From NCBI RefSeq assembly GCF_007678455.1, contig NZ_VEEP01000005.1, positions 272,727-328,488 on the forward strand: a stretch of 55,762 nt of DNA, given 5' to 3'. The position numbers and the translations under genes are program-made. The stretch comes from Cytobacillus oceanisediminis 2691. Its GTDB lineage: Bacteria; Bacillota; Bacilli; Bacillales; Cytobacillaceae. The number at the start of each line of letters is the position of its first letter. Positions within the stretch are counted from its first letter, which is position 1. Shown here in pieces: positions 38,353 to 47,533 of this stretch. The notes beneath the pieces were generated by a model that was given only the letters and a program-made list of their open reading frames with translations, was not told where the DNA came from and ran no database searches.

Positions 38353-38472
38353 AGTGTCTAGCTCCAGCGCCTAGCCCTTCGAGACGTTTCAATCCAATCA
38401 TTGAAGTCAAAGAACGACTTCAGTGGTAGGCCTTCTAACACTCATCGAGGTACCAAGGTGCTTGCGCTTTTC
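38353..38472. repeat. Intergenic repeat-like element between mreD and minC
   Basis: The segment starts AGTGTCTAGCTCCAGCGCC and ends GGTGCTTGCGCTTTT. From memory, these ends resemble an interspersed noncoding element seen in many Bacillaceae genomes, but I cannot search for other copies. AGCGC (38366-38370) can pair with GCGCT (38464-38468), and the middle has a 7-bp hairpin, TGAAGTC/GACTTCA (38402-38422). No ORF is present. Only one copy lies in this window. Confidence 0.5.
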
Positions 38473-38492
38473 GTTTGAGGTGAACATCCAGT

Positions 38493-39173
38493 ATGAAGAA
38501 AACACAAAATGTGACAATTAAAGGGACAAAAGACGGTCTTACGCTCCATTTGGATGATACTTGTTCTTATGACGACTTGAAAAAAGAGTTGGAGAGGAAG
38601 TTATCGAATTCCACTCGTGTCCAGGAGGAGCAGCAGCTGCTTTCTGTTAAGGTGAAGGTAGGGAACAGATACCTTACGAAGACCCAGGAAGAAGAGCTGA
38701 AAGACTTGATCCGGCAAAAGAGGAATTTGATCGTTGATGACCTTGAGACGAATGTCATTTCCAGGGATGAAGCCGAAAAACTTCGCCAGGAAACGGAAAT
38801 CGTTCCGGTTGCCAAGGTAATCCGCTCAGGCCAGGTCCTTGAAATAACGGGTGACTTGCTGCTCATTGGTGATGTTAATCCCGGGGGAACAGTCAAGGCT
38901 ACCGGAAATATATTTGTCATGGGTGCGTTAAAAGGGATTGCACATGCAGGTTCGGCCGGCAATGATGAAGCAGTGATTGCTGCTTCTGTCATGAAGCCTT
39001 CGCAGCTTAGGATCAGTGACTGCATAAATCGCGCTCCGGACGAGGTGCCTGAGGACGAAAATCGTGCAATGGAATGTGCGTACATATCAGATACAAAGCA
39101 AATCGTTGTTGATAGATTGCAAGTTTTAATGAAAAAAAGACCTAATTTAACTAGATTCGAAGGAGGCCTTTAA
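38493..39173 (+). CDS. minC: MinC septum-site inhibitor
   Basis: MinC blocks FtsZ ring formation away from midcell when recruited by MinD. The 226 residues have an N-terminal domain ([16 protein letters not shown]) and a C-terminal beta-helix. Beta-helix motifs are [20 protein letters not shown] and [14 protein letters not shown]. The ATG at 38493 has a somewhat distant GAGGTG. minD follows after 2 bp. Confidence 0.96.
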   Translation: MKKTQNVTIKGTKDGLTLHLDDTCSYDDLKKELERKLSNSTRVQEEQQLLSVKVKVGNRYLTKTQEEELKDLIRQKRNLIVDDLETNVISRDEAEKLRQETEIVPVAKVIRSGQVLEITGDLLLIGDVNPGGTVKATGNIFVMGALKGIAHAGSAGNDEAVIAASVMKPSQLRISDCINRAPDEVPEDENRAMECAYISDTKQIVVDRLQVLMKKRPNLTRFEGGL

Positions 39174-39175
39174 AA

Positions 39176-39979
39176 GTGGGAGAAGCGATTGTAATTACAT
39201 CCGGAAAAGGCGGGGTCGGCAAAACGACAACCTCTGCCAATATAGGTACAGCTTTGGCCCTTCAAGGCAAAAGAGTCTGTCTGATTGACACAGATATTGG
39301 GTTGCGCAACCTGGACGTTGTCATGGGACTTGAAAACCGCATCATTTATGATCTTGTCGATGTCATTGAGGGCAGATGTAAAATCCATCAGGCACTTGTA
39401 AAAGACAAGCGCTTCGATGATCACCTTTATTTGCTTCCAGCTGCACAGACAAGTGACAAAACAGCGGTCCAGCCTGAGCAAATGAGGAAATTGGTCAATG
39501 AACTTAAGCAAGATTATGATTATATCGTCATCGACTGCCCGGCTGGAATCGAGCAAGGCTATAAGAATGCTGTTGCCGGTGCAGACAAGGCAATCGTTGT
39601 CACTACACCTGAAGTTTCGGCTGTAAGGGACGCTGACAGGATCATCGGCCTGCTAGAAAAAGAAGAGAATGTTGAATCGCCGAAACTGGTCATCAACAGG
39701 ATCCGCAGCCATATGATGAAAAATGGCGACATGCTTGATGTCGATGAAATCACCACACATTTATCCATCGATCTCATAGGGATCGTAGCGGATGATGATG
39801 AAGTCATCAAAGCATCCAATCACGGCGAACCAATCGCACTGAATCCAAACAGCAAAGCTTCCATCGCTTACAGGAACATTGCCCGAAGGATCCTCGGCGA
39901 ATCCGTACCATTGCAACAGCTTGATACTGAAAGCAAAGGCGTATTTTCGAAGATCAAGAAATTCTTTGGTGTACGCTAA
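39176..39979 (+). CDS. minD: MinD septum-site ATPase
   Basis: MinD is a membrane-binding ParA-like ATPase that positions MinC. The deviant Walker A SGKGGVGKTT has Lys11 and Lys16; DTDIGLRNLDVVMG and DYDYIVIDCPAGIEQG follow. The C-terminal amphipathic helix VFSKIKKFFGVR is the membrane-targeting sequence. The 267 residues match B. subtilis MinD. The start is GTG at 39176 after AAGGAGG. A terminator follows. Confidence 0.98.
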   Translation: MGEAIVITSGKGGVGKTTTSANIGTALALQGKRVCLIDTDIGLRNLDVVMGLENRIIYDLVDVIEGRCKIHQALVKDKRFDDHLYLLPAAQTSDKTAVQPEQMRKLVNELKQDYDYIVIDCPAGIEQGYKNAVAGADKAIVVTTPEVSAVRDADRIIGLLEKEENVESPKLVINRIRSHMMKNGDMLDVDEITTHLSIDLIGIVADDDEVIKASNHGEPIALNPNSKASIAYRNIARRILGESVPLQQLDTESKGVFSKIKKFFGVR

Positions 39980-39983
39980 ATAT

Positions 39984-40030
39984 AAAGCACCTGCTTCCTC
40001 CCGGCTATCACGGGACAGTAGGTGCTTTTT
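39984..40030 (+). terminator. Terminator after minD
   Basis: AAAGCACCT (39984-39992) pairs with AGGTGCTTT (40020-40028), with an inner TCCCG/CGGGA stem, followed by T residues. Confidence 0.85.
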
Positions 40031-40060
40031 ACTTTTGTGGGGAGTAGTCCTCAGCTAGAA

Positions 40061-40424
40061 CCAGTTCTCCCCCCGAAAAAGGACAAGTGGCCGGAATACG
40101 GTCGCAGCACAACCAATTCTCCGCCCGAAAAAAGACAAGTGGTGGAAATATGGTAGAAGCACAACCAATTCTCCGCCCGAAAAAAGACAAGTGGTGGAAA
40201 TATGGTAGCAGCACAACCAGTTCTCCGCCTGAAAAAAGGAAAGTGGGAGGAATACGGTCGCAGCTCAACGAGTTCTCCGCCCGAAAAAAGGAAAGTGGGA
40301 GGAATACGGTCGCAGCTCAACGAGTTCTCCGCCCGAAAAAAGGCAAGTGGCCGGAATACGGTCGCAGCACAACCAGTACTCCGCCCAAAAGAGAGCAAGT
40401 GGCTGGATTACGGTAGCAACCATA
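40061..40424. repeat. Seven 52-bp tandem repeats between minD and spoIVFA
   Basis: Units begin at 40061, 40113, 40165, 40217, 40269, 40321 and 40373, each exactly 52 bp with no spacers. The conserved core is TTCTCCGCCCGAAAAAA; a short part after AAGTGG varies, then GGAATACGGTCGCAGC (or GGAAATATGGTA) closes the unit. Open frames cross the array on both strands, but 52 is not a multiple of three, so each frame cycles through three peptide versions, which argues against coding. Nothing else is seen between the minD terminator and the spoIVFA promoter. Confidence 0.95.
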
Positions 40425-40548
40425 ATGGTTTCTATTGTGAAAAGTGTCAGAGTCAACCCACTTTTCTTACCCAAAGGGTCTCCAGCAGAAAAACTGTGAA
40501 TTGATATTGGTTATTGAATTTTCTAAGCCTTCCACTCCCCCAAAAATG

Positions 40549-40577
40549 TCATACTCTTGTGGGACAGGTCATAAACT
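40549..40577 (+). promoter_or_regulatory. Probable SigE promoter of spoIVFAB
   Basis: TCATACT (40549-40555), a 14-bp spacer and CATAAACT (40570-40577) fit SigE KMATATT-N14-CATACANT with one mismatch each. It ends 39 bp before spoIVFA, which is SigE-dependent in B. subtilis. Confidence 0.7.
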
Positions 40578-40616
40578 TGTACTAACATTGAGTACAAGGG
40601 GATTGGTGGGGATTGG

Positions 40617-41393
40617 ATGAACTCGAGAGCTGACGATATACGAAGAAGGATGATGAAGCGGAAACGGGAGCGGGAGAGGATGGAGAAAACGAACCATAAC
40701 CGTTTTTTCTCTACGGAGGAAGAACGGCATGGTTTTGACAGGCTCCCATCCTATGATATGGGGCCAGGGGAAGGGGGCCATCCGTTATTCAAGAAGGAAG
40801 TGTTTTTGTTCAAGGTGCTTGCATCTGCTTGCCTTGTTTTGATTGTGGCGATTATTTACCGGAGCCCTTCTGAAAAAGCTGTGTCGGTCCAGCAATACGT
40901 GAATCATACGATGGAGCAGGAGTTCCAGTTTGCTGCTGTTTCAGATTGGTATGAGGATCAATTTGGCAAGCCATTGGCACTTCTTCCGGCAAAAAATACT
41001 GACGAAGGTAGCGAGAATGAGGTTGCATCTGGCAGCCAATATGCGCTTCCTGCCTCTGGGAAGATTCTTGAGGATTTTGGCGACAATGGACAGAGGATCA
41101 TGATTGAAATTGGCAAGGGTGCGGGTGTTGAGGCGATGAATGAAGGCCTTGTCCATTTTGTCGGCATGAAAGAGGGATTTGGTAAAACGGTGATTGTCCA
41201 ACATGGGGACAAGAGTGAAACCTGGTATGGGAACCTGGACAAAATTGATGTGAATCTTTATGAGTACATTTCCAAAGGTGCGAAGGTGGGAACAGCGATG
41301 GACAGCGAAGACGGTCTTAAAGGTTCATTTTATTTCGCTATTAAAAAAGGGGATGATTTCGTCGATCCCGTCCAGGTGATCAAGTTTGAATAA
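40617..41393 (+). CDS. spoIVFA: SpoIVFA, regulator of pro-SigmaK processing
   Basis: SpoIVFA sits in the mother-cell membrane around the forespore and holds SpoIVFB inactive with BofA until the SpoIVB signal. The 258 residues have a basic cytoplasmic head (RRRMMKRKRERERM), one membrane helix (about 64-82), and an outer M23/LytM-like fold (IMIEIGKGAGVEAMNEGLVHFVG ... ). The metal ligands of active M23 peptidases are not evident, consistent with a non-enzymatic role. Its 3' end overlaps spoIVFB. Confidence 0.94.
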   Translation: MNSRADDIRRRMMKRKRERERMEKTNHNRFFSTEEERHGFDRLPSYDMGPGEGGHPLFKKEVFLFKVLASACLVLIVAIIYRSPSEKAVSVQQYVNHTMEQEFQFAAVSDWYEDQFGKPLALLPAKNTDEGSENEVASGSQYALPASGKILEDFGDNGQRIMIEIGKGAGVEAMNEGLVHFVGMKEGFGKTVIVQHGDKSETWYGNLDKIDVNLYEYISKGAKVGTAMDSEDGLKGSFYFAIKKGDDFVDPVQVIKFE

Positions 41394-42252
41394 AAACTTT
41401 GAATTATTGCGGAAAGTACAGATTCATCCTTTACTCTGGGTGGTCATCGCCCTTGCTGTTGCGACTGCGCATTTTATAGAGCTGATGATGGTGCTGCTGA
41501 TAATTTTTGTTCATGAAATGGGACATGGTGCTGCAGCCTCTTTTTTTTCGTGGAGAATCAAGAAAATCGCCTTGCTGCCATTTGGCGGTGTCGCTGAGGT
41601 GGATGAGCATGGGAACAGGCCGCTAAAAGAAGAACTGGTTGTCGTGCTCGCAGGACCATTACAGCATGTCTGGATGTTGGGGCTTTCCTATTTGTTCTTC
41701 ATCGCAGGGGTTTTCCCCGAAAAATGGCATACGTTGTTCATGGAGTATAATCTGATGATCCTGGTCTTCAACCTCATACCGATTTGGCCTTTGGACGGCG
41801 GGAAGCTGATGTTCATTCTGCTATCGATGAACACCTCTTTCCAGGAAGCCCATCTGCGTACCTTATATGGTTCAGTTGCAGCGCTGCTGATCTTTTCTGC
41901 TTCCCTGCTGTTCATCGCACCGCAGACGTTGAATGTCTGGGTCATCATAGGCTTCCTGGCATTTTCGCTGTATTTTGAATGGAAGCAGCGGCGCTTTACA
42001 TTCATGCGCTTCTTGATCGAAAGACACTATGGCAAGCAAGTGGATTTGCGCGAGCTGAAACCCATCAATACCAGTGAGAATGAAATGGTCGGCCATGTGC
42101 TCGAAAGGTTCCAGCGCGGCTGCAAGCATCCGATCATCGTCAAGCAGCAGAATGGAAAGGAAATGGTGATTGACGAGAATGAATTGCTCCATGCTTTCTT
42201 CAGTGAAAAATTACTGACCGCCAAAATAGGAGATTTGCTTTACACCTATTAA
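41386..42252 (+). CDS. spoIVFB: SpoIVFB, intramembrane protease for pro-SigmaK
   Basis: SpoIVFB is a site-2-type zinc metalloprotease that cleaves pro-SigmaK in the mother cell. The 288 residues have six membrane segments and a C-terminal CBS-like domain. The zinc site is HEMGH with His43, Glu44 and His47, and Asp137 is in IWPLDGGK; the positions equal those of B. subtilis. The start is TTG at 41386, overlapping spoIVFA by 8 bases, with AGGTG upstream. A terminator lies downstream. Confidence 0.97.
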   Translation: MNKNFELLRKVQIHPLLWVVIALAVATAHFIELMMVLLIIFVHEMGHGAAASFFSWRIKKIALLPFGGVAEVDEHGNRPLKEELVVVLAGPLQHVWMLGLSYLFFIAGVFPEKWHTLFMEYNLMILVFNLIPIWPLDGGKLMFILLSMNTSFQEAHLRTLYGSVAALLIFSASLLFIAPQTLNVWVIIGFLAFSLYFEWKQRRFTFMRFLIERHYGKQVDLRELKPINTSENEMVGHVLERFQRGCKHPIIVKQQNGKEMVIDENELLHAFFSEKLLTAKIGDLLYTY

Positions 42253-42268
42253 AATAGGATAATGAATG

Positions 42269-42299
42269 CAGCGCAGACACCTTTTGCGCTGTATTTTTT
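42269..42299 (+). terminator. Terminator between spoIVFB and rng
   Basis: CAGCGCA (42269-42275) pairs with TGCGCTG (42285-42291), followed by TATTTTTT. Confidence 0.88.
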
Positions 42300-42316
42300 G
42301 TGAGTAGGGAGAAACG

Positions 42317-43789
42317 ATGGACCAGTTAATCATCAATGCAAATTTAAGAGAGAAGCGCTTCGCTTTGGTTAAAAATGGTGAAATTGAAAAAATATATATC
42401 GAGCAGCCGGGCCAGCAATCGCTGGTCGGAAATATTTATCTTGGTATTGTCGAAAAAGTGATTCCGGGAATGAATGCGGCGTTCGTCAACTTTGGCGAAG
42501 GAACAAGCGGATTTTTACAAAAAGACAAGCTATCTTCCTATGTTCTGTCAGACAAGGAAAACAAAGCGAATATCCCGCTTGGATCTTATGTCCATCAGGG
42601 CGAAAAGCTGCTAGTGCAGGTGGAAAAGGATGCGGCCGGGACCAAAGGAGCAAGACTGACAGGGGTCATCGAACTGCCGGGAGAGAATATTGTCTATATG
42701 CCGAGGGGCAAATACATAGCTGTTTCCAAAAAGGCAGATTCCAGTGAAACGAGAGCCAGATGGAAAGAATTTGCGAACCAGGTAAAAACGGATGAAGAAG
42801 GACTCATTTTCCGGACTGAAAGCCTGAACCAGCAAGAAGAAGTGATAATCAGGGAGCTCGATCAGCAGCGAAGCCTGTATGCTGAATTAGAAAAGTCTGC
42901 TTCAGGAATGAAAAAGCCAGGTCTTGTTTTTAGCCGGGATTATTTTTTTGAACAGGCATTGTCCGCACTGGCAGCTGTTAAAAATGGAACTGTCATCGTG
43001 GACTGTCTTGAATTCAAGAAGAAAATTGACCTCCATGTTCCAGAAGGGGTTGAGCTTGAATTTTATAATGGAAAAGAACCTGTTTTTTCTTTTTATAAAA
43101 TCGAGCCGGAGATTGAGCGGCTGCTGAAGCGAGTCGTCTGGCTGGATAAAGGCGCCTACATGGTTATCGACCAGGGTGAGGCGCTGACGATGATTGATGT
43201 GAACACGGGGAAGTTTTCAGGAAAAACGGATTTGCGTGACACGGTCATAAAAACGAATATAAAGGCGGCAGTGGAAGCAGCACGACAGATCAGGCTCCGG
43301 GATCTGGCTGGCATCATTCTGATTGATTTCATCGATATGAAGAATAGCGGAGAGCGTGACAAGGTGTTGAAAGCCATTCAGAAAGAACTGATCCATGATG
43401 ATCGCCGCAGCCGGATTGTCGGTTTTACTGAACTTGGCATCCTTCAGCTGACAAGGAAGAAGACAAAGCAGTCAGTGGCCGAGACACTGACGGAAAAATG
43501 CGGGACATGCGGAGGAACGGGGCAGGTGCTCAGCTCGGAAACAGTGGCTTACAAGCTTGAGCGTGAGCTGTGGGAATATAAAAATTCCGATTACGAAGAA
43601 ATGCTTATTTCCGCTACTGATGAAGTGATTCGCCATTTTTCCGGTGAAGCTGATATCCATAAATTGAGGCTTGAAAAAGCGCTTGGTTATAAGATAAAAT
43701 TCTCGGTGTCAGACGCGGCGAGACCTTTTTTTGAAATTCTTCAGGCTGGTGCTTCGACAGAACAGGATCGAACCAAAGCTGGCCATTAA
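42317..43789 (+). CDS. rng: Ribonuclease E/G family endoribonuclease
   Basis: This single-strand-specific endonuclease acts in rRNA maturation and mRNA decay in other bacteria. The 490-residue catalytic core has an S1 domain (NIYLGIVEKVIPGMNAAFVNFG, about 35-120), a DNase I-like part with Asp294 (IDVNTGKFSG) and Asp337 (LIDFIDM), and a zinc-link Cys395-Cys398 (EKCGTCGGTG). The two aspartates are 43 residues apart, as in E. coli RNase E. There is no long RNase E C-terminal scaffold, so it is RNase G-like. B. subtilis 168 has none. AGGGAG precedes the ATG. It lies upstream of the rplU promoter. Confidence 0.94.
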   Translation: MDQLIINANLREKRFALVKNGEIEKIYIEQPGQQSLVGNIYLGIVEKVIPGMNAAFVNFGEGTSGFLQKDKLSSYVLSDKENKANIPLGSYVHQGEKLLVQVEKDAAGTKGARLTGVIELPGENIVYMPRGKYIAVSKKADSSETRARWKEFANQVKTDEEGLIFRTESLNQQEEVIIRELDQQRSLYAELEKSASGMKKPGLVFSRDYFFEQALSALAAVKNGTVIVDCLEFKKKIDLHVPEGVELEFYNGKEPVFSFYKIEPEIERLLKRVVWLDKGAYMVIDQGEALTMIDVNTGKFSGKTDLRDTVIKTNIKAAVEAARQIRLRDLAGIILIDFIDMKNSGERDKVLKAIQKELIHDDRRSRIVGFTELGILQLTRKKTKQSVAETLTEKCGTCGGTGQVLSSETVAYKLERELWEYKNSDYEEMLISATDEVIRHFSGEADIHKLRLEKALGYKIKFSVSDAARPFFEILQAGASTEQDRTKAGH

Positions 43790-43807
43790 AAGAACATGGA
43801 TTATATG

Positions 43808-43837
43808 TTGACACTTTTGCTCGGCATATGATAGTAT
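43808..43837 (+). promoter_or_regulatory. SigA promoter of rplU-ysxB-rpmA
   Basis: A perfect TTGACA (43808-43813), an 18-bp spacer and TAGTAT (43832-43837) form a strong promoter, as expected for ribosomal protein genes. It starts 19 bp after the rng stop. Confidence 0.82.
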
Positions 43838-43844
43838 TTTAATG

Positions 43845-43954
43845 TTATTGTTTGTAGCACCCGTGCTACAACCGCTCACAACAGGTAATTAAGCTTTGCA
43901 ATCTGCAAACGCCTGCTGATGGCGAGTCTGAGTCTAATGAGGAGGTGCACTGGA
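43845..43954 (+). ncRNA. L21 leader RNA
   Basis: The 5' untranslated region holds a perfect stem TTGTAGCAC (43852-43860) with GTGCTACAA (43863-43871), then a second structured part with AGCTTTGCAATCTGCAAACG and GAGGAGGTG just before rplU. This layout is the L21 leader known in Bacillaceae, thought to mediate autogenous control by L21 or L27. The longer in-frame start at 43919 falls in this leader and is not used. Confidence 0.8.
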
Positions 43955-44263
43955 ATGTACGCAATTATCGAAACTGGCGGCAAGCAAGTAAAGGTAGAAG
44001 AAGGACAAGCAATCTACATTGAAAAGCTAAACGCTGCTGAAGGCGAAACTGTAACTTTTGACAAGGTTCTTTTTGTTGGTGGCGAGAACGTTAAAGTTGG
44101 AAGCCCTGTAGTTGAAGGCGCAACTGTAACTGCTAAAGTTGAAAAGAATGGCCGTCAAAAGAAAATCATCGTTTTCAAGTACAAAGCGAAAAAGAACAAT
44201 CGTAAGAAGCAAGGTCATCGTCAGCCTTACACTAAAGTAGTTATCGAAAAGATCAACGCTTAA
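43955..44263 (+). CDS. rplU: 50S ribosomal protein L21
   Basis: L21 binds 23S rRNA with L20. The 102 residues begin [18 protein letters not shown] and end in the basic, Lys/Arg-rich tail ([19 protein letters not shown]), both typical. GAGGAGGTG sits before the ATG at 43955. It is the first gene of the rplU-ysxB-rpmA operon. Confidence 0.99.
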   Translation: MYAIIETGGKQVKVEEGQAIYIEKLNAAEGETVTFDKVLFVGGENVKVGSPVVEGATVTAKVEKNGRQKKIIVFKYKAKKNNRKKQGHRQPYTKVVIEKINA

Positions 44264-44279
44264 TTAAAGGCGGATTTCT

Positions 44280-44612
44280 ATGATTCGTGCAACGATTAAT
44301 CGTACAAAATCCGGACGCATCCAGTCGTTTACAATCAGCGGCCACGCTGGATATGCTGCCCATGGCAGCGACATTGTCTGTGCAGGTGTTTCCACCATCT
44401 CGATTGGGACAGTCAATTCCATCATTGGATTGACAGGTGTCACCCCAGACATTGAACAAGGTGCCGATGGTTTTCTCCGCTGTGAAATTCCCGACAATTT
44501 GCCGGAGGAGACACAGGAGAAAATCCAATTACTCCTTGAAAGCATGGTCATTACATTGCAATCGATGGAACAAGAGTACGGAAAGCACATAAAATTAACC
44601 TTCAAAAAGTAG
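44280..44612 (+). CDS. prp: Prp, L27-processing cysteine protease
   Basis: Prp (YsxB) removes the N-terminal extension of ribosomal protein L27 in Firmicutes that carry such an extension. The 110 residues contain the catalytic pair His22 (SGHAGYA) and Cys34 (DIVCAGVS), the positions of S. aureus Prp. It lies between rplU and its substrate gene rpmA, as throughout the Firmicutes. The substrate motif is present in the adjacent RpmA. Confidence 0.96.
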   Translation: MIRATINRTKSGRIQSFTISGHAGYAAHGSDIVCAGVSTISIGTVNSIIGLTGVTPDIEQGADGFLRCEIPDNLPEETQEKIQLLLESMVITLQSMEQEYGKHIKLTFKK

Positions 44613-44915
<303 letters not shown>

Positions 44916-44925
44916 GCTAAAGAGA

Positions 44926-44952
44926 AGCCCTAACCACTTCGGTTAGGGTTTT
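44926..44952 (+). terminator. Terminator after rpmA
   Basis: CCCTAACC (44928-44935) pairs perfectly with GGTTAGGG (44941-44948) around 5 nt, followed by TTTTC. Confidence 0.9.
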
Positions 44953-45083
44953 CTTTCGTTTTATGGCTTAGTGCTCTATAAATAAAAAAGGATCCAACTA
45001 ACTTAAATACATAATTAGCTTACGCAGAATGGCTTTTTTGTTATACTTACACCAAGCAAGTCTTATGAGTAGGGAGTATGTGT

Positions 45084-45623
45084 ATGAAAAAAGAGTGGGA
45101 TACAATCGAGGTTTTGCGCCATGAGCGCCATGATTGGATGAACAAGCTTCAATTAATTAAAGGGAATTTATCGCTGAATAAAGTGGACCGGGCTAAAGAG
45201 ATCATTGAAGAAATCATCATGGAAGCCAGGCAGGATGCAAAGCTATCAAATTTACGTCTTCCCCAGTTTGCCTCTACATTGTTAACCTGCAATTGGGAGA
45301 GTAATCATTTCCAGCTGGAATACGAGGTTATGGACTCCCAAAACTTCCACAGATTAGATGACCAGCTTTTGACAGACTGGACTAAGCAGCTTTTTGAAAC
45401 ATTGAATTCTTCAATTGAACCATATCAGGAAAATCATCTCTCCGTTACAATTGAACCGCAGGAGAAAGGAATCGGGTTCTTTTTTGATTTTAGCGGAATA
45501 ATAAAGGATAAAAATCGCTTAGAAAGCTTCCTTGACCAGAAGCCGGGAAACAAGATAAAAATCATTTCCGATGGCGTGGTTGAAGGAGAACTGACAATCG
45601 AAGTTTTCGTGGAAACACTCTAG
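45084..45623 (+). CDS. spo0B: Spo0B, sporulation phosphotransferase
   Basis: Spo0B passes phosphate from Spo0F to Spo0A in the sporulation phosphorelay. The 179 residues begin MKKEWDTIEVLRHERHDWMNKLQLIKGNL, and the phospho-accepting His16 is in HDWMNKLQL, the family signature. The C-terminal part is a degenerate kinase fold (LEYEVMDSQ, GIGFFFDFSG). I chose the ATG at 45084, 7 nt after AGGGAG; the ATG at 45078 is 1 nt from it. obgE follows, as in B. subtilis. Confidence 0.95.
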   Translation: MKKEWDTIEVLRHERHDWMNKLQLIKGNLSLNKVDRAKEIIEEIIMEARQDAKLSNLRLPQFASTLLTCNWESNHFQLEYEVMDSQNFHRLDDQLLTDWTKQLFETLNSSIEPYQENHLSVTIEPQEKGIGFFFDFSGIIKDKNRLESFLDQKPGNKIKIISDGVVEGELTIEVFVETL

Positions 45624-45672
45624 GGAAACATAAAAAGCGAATAACAAATTTCAGACAGGTGGTAATGACATA

Positions 45673-46965
45673 ATGTTTGTCGATCAGGTTAAGATTTATG
45701 TAAAAGGCGGCGACGGCGGCGATGGCATGGTCGCGTTCCGACGCGAAAAATATGTGCCGAAGGGCGGCCCGGCTGGCGGCGACGGCGGTAACGGCGCAAA
45801 TGTAGTCTTCCAGGTGGAAGAAGGGCTGCGCACGCTGATGGACTTCAGGTACCAGCGCCATTTCAAGGCACCGCGCGGCGAGCACGGAATGTCCAAGAAC
45901 CAGCATGGCAAAAACTCCAAGGATATGATTGTCAAGGTTCCTCCAGGGACAATCGTATCTGATGCTGAAACTGGCGCGATCATTGCTGACCTGGTGGAGC
46001 ATGGCCAGCAGGCTGTCATCGCTAAAGGCGGACGCGGCGGACGTGGCAACTCACGTTTCGCTACACCTGCCAATCCGGCTCCTGAACTTTCCGAAAAAGG
46101 GGAGCCAGGCCAGGAACGCGAAATCATCATGGAATTAAAGCTGCTTGCTGACGTAGGGCTTGTAGGTTTTCCAAGTGTAGGGAAGTCGACATTATTATCC
46201 GTTGTGTCAGCAGCCAGGCCGAAGATCGCTGAATATCATTTCACGACGATCGCTCCAAACCTGGGCATGGTTGAAACAGAAGACGGAAGAAGCTTTGTTT
46301 TAGCTGATTTGCCAGGTCTTATAGAGGGAGCACACTCCGGTGTGGGCCTTGGACATCAATTTCTGCGTCATATCGAACGTACAAGGGTAATCATCCACGT
46401 AATTGATATGGCAGCGACTGAAGGCCGTGATCCTTACGAGGATTATCTGACAATCAATAATGAGTTGAAGGAATATAATTTAAGGCTGACGGAAAGACCG
46501 CAAGTCATCGTCGCCAATAAAATGGACATGCCAGATGCGGAAGAGAACCTTAAAGTGTTCAAGGAAAAAGTCGGGGATGAACATCCTGTTTTCCCAATTT
46601 CAGCTGTGACGAGGGAAGGCCTGCGTGAATTGTTATTCGCAGTAGCTGACCTGATTGAAAAGACGCCGGAGTTCCCTCTCATTGATGAAGAGGTATTGGA
46701 AAAAGACGAAAACCGCGTTATGTACAAGCATGAAAAAGCAGAACAGGAATTCCAGATTACCCGCGAACCGGATGGAACATTTGTTATCTCGGGTGACAGT
46801 ATAGAAAGGCTGTTCAAGATGACTGATTTTTCAAGGGATGAATCTGTACAAAGGTTTGCCCGCCAGATGCGCGGCATGGGTATTGATGATGCTCTCCGTG
46901 AAAGAGGAGCAAAAGATGGAGATACGGTCAAGCTTCTGGAATATGAATTTGAATTCGTAGAGTAG
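45673..46965 (+). CDS. obg: Obg/CgtA, ribosome-associated GTPase
   Basis: Obg acts in 50S assembly and in stress and sporulation signalling. The 430 residues have the Gly-rich Obg fold (about 1-158, [19 protein letters not shown]) and a G domain (GFPSVGKST for G1, [10 protein letters not shown] for G3, NKMD for G4). A C-terminal OCT domain follows about 350. AGGTGG precedes the ATG. It lies after spo0B, the pair B. subtilis co-transcribes. Confidence 0.98.
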   Translation: MFVDQVKIYVKGGDGGDGMVAFRREKYVPKGGPAGGDGGNGANVVFQVEEGLRTLMDFRYQRHFKAPRGEHGMSKNQHGKNSKDMIVKVPPGTIVSDAETGAIIADLVEHGQQAVIAKGGRGGRGNSRFATPANPAPELSEKGEPGQEREIIMELKLLADVGLVGFPSVGKSTLLSVVSAARPKIAEYHFTTIAPNLGMVETEDGRSFVLADLPGLIEGAHSGVGLGHQFLRHIERTRVIIHVIDMAATEGRDPYEDYLTINNELKEYNLRLTERPQVIVANKMDMPDAEENLKVFKEKVGDEHPVFPISAVTREGLRELLFAVADLIEKTPEFPLIDEEVLEKDENRVMYKHEKAEQEFQITREPDGTFVISGDSIERLFKMTDFSRDESVQRFARQMRGMGIDDALRERGAKDGDTVKLLEYEFEFVE

Positions 46966-46987
46966 GCCTCAGGTGGTGACAGGGAGT

Positions 46988-47016
46988 CGATTAGCCAAAA
47001 GGTTAATCGGCTTTCC
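46988..47016 (+). terminator. Weak terminator-like hairpin after obg
   Basis: CGATTAGCC (46988-46996) pairs with GGTTAATCG (47001-47009), one G-U pair, around AAAA. A short pyrimidine run follows. Confidence 0.6.
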
Positions 47017-47054
47017 TCTTTAAAGTAGGAAGCATTCTGATGGGGTGATTTGAG

Positions 47055-47507
47055 ATGAAGGAAAATCAAGATAAAAAATTCTATCTCGTTCGGGAAGATG
47101 TCCTGCCGGAAGCAATGAAAAAAACGCTTGAGGCAAAGGAAATGATTGAACGGGGCAAAGCGGAGTCGGTCTGGGATGCAGTCCAGAGGGTCGACTTGAG
47201 CCGGAGTGCCTTTTACAAATACCGTGATACTGTTTTTCCGTTCCATACGGTTGTGAAAGAGCGGATCATTTCACTGTTTTTTCAGCTTGAAGACCGATCT
47301 GGCACACTATCGGAATTGCTGAGCACTGTTGCGGCTACTGGCTGCAATGTTTTGACCATCCATCAGACCATTCCTCTGCAGGGAAGGGCGAATGTGACGC
47401 TAAGCTTGAATATCACCGAAATGAGAGTCGAAATGGACGAGATGCTGACAAGGCTGAGAAAAATGGAATTTGTAGAAAAAGTTGAAGTGCTGGGAACAGG
47501 CGCTTAA
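47055..47507 (+). CDS. pheB: PheB, ACT-domain protein
   Basis: The 150 residues consist of an N-terminal helix-turn-helix-like part ([21 protein letters not shown], about 35-60) and a C-terminal ACT domain ([20 protein letters not shown], about 72-145). In B. subtilis pheB lies directly before pheA; its exact role is unknown, but ACT domains bind amino acids, so a role in phenylalanine sensing is plausible. GGGGTG precedes the ATG. It ends 26 bp before pheA. Confidence 0.92.
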   Translation: MKENQDKKFYLVREDVLPEAMKKTLEAKEMIERGKAESVWDAVQRVDLSRSAFYKYRDTVFPFHTVVKERIISLFFQLEDRSGTLSELLSTVAATGCNVLTIHQTIPLQGRANVTLSLNITEMRVEMDEMLTRLRKMEFVEKVEVLGTGA

Positions 47508-47533
47508 AGATAACAGCAGGGGGAGGTATGGAT

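Noticed and set aside
40061-40424. CRISPR array
   Set aside because: Units are contiguous and similar over their whole length; there are no unique spacers, no cas genes, and the same holds for 50217-50582.
40051-40504. Several 60-115-codon frames on both strands in the 40-kb array
   Set aside because: They exist only because the 52-bp repeat stays open in each frame; frames rotate between units and no ribosome binding site is in place.
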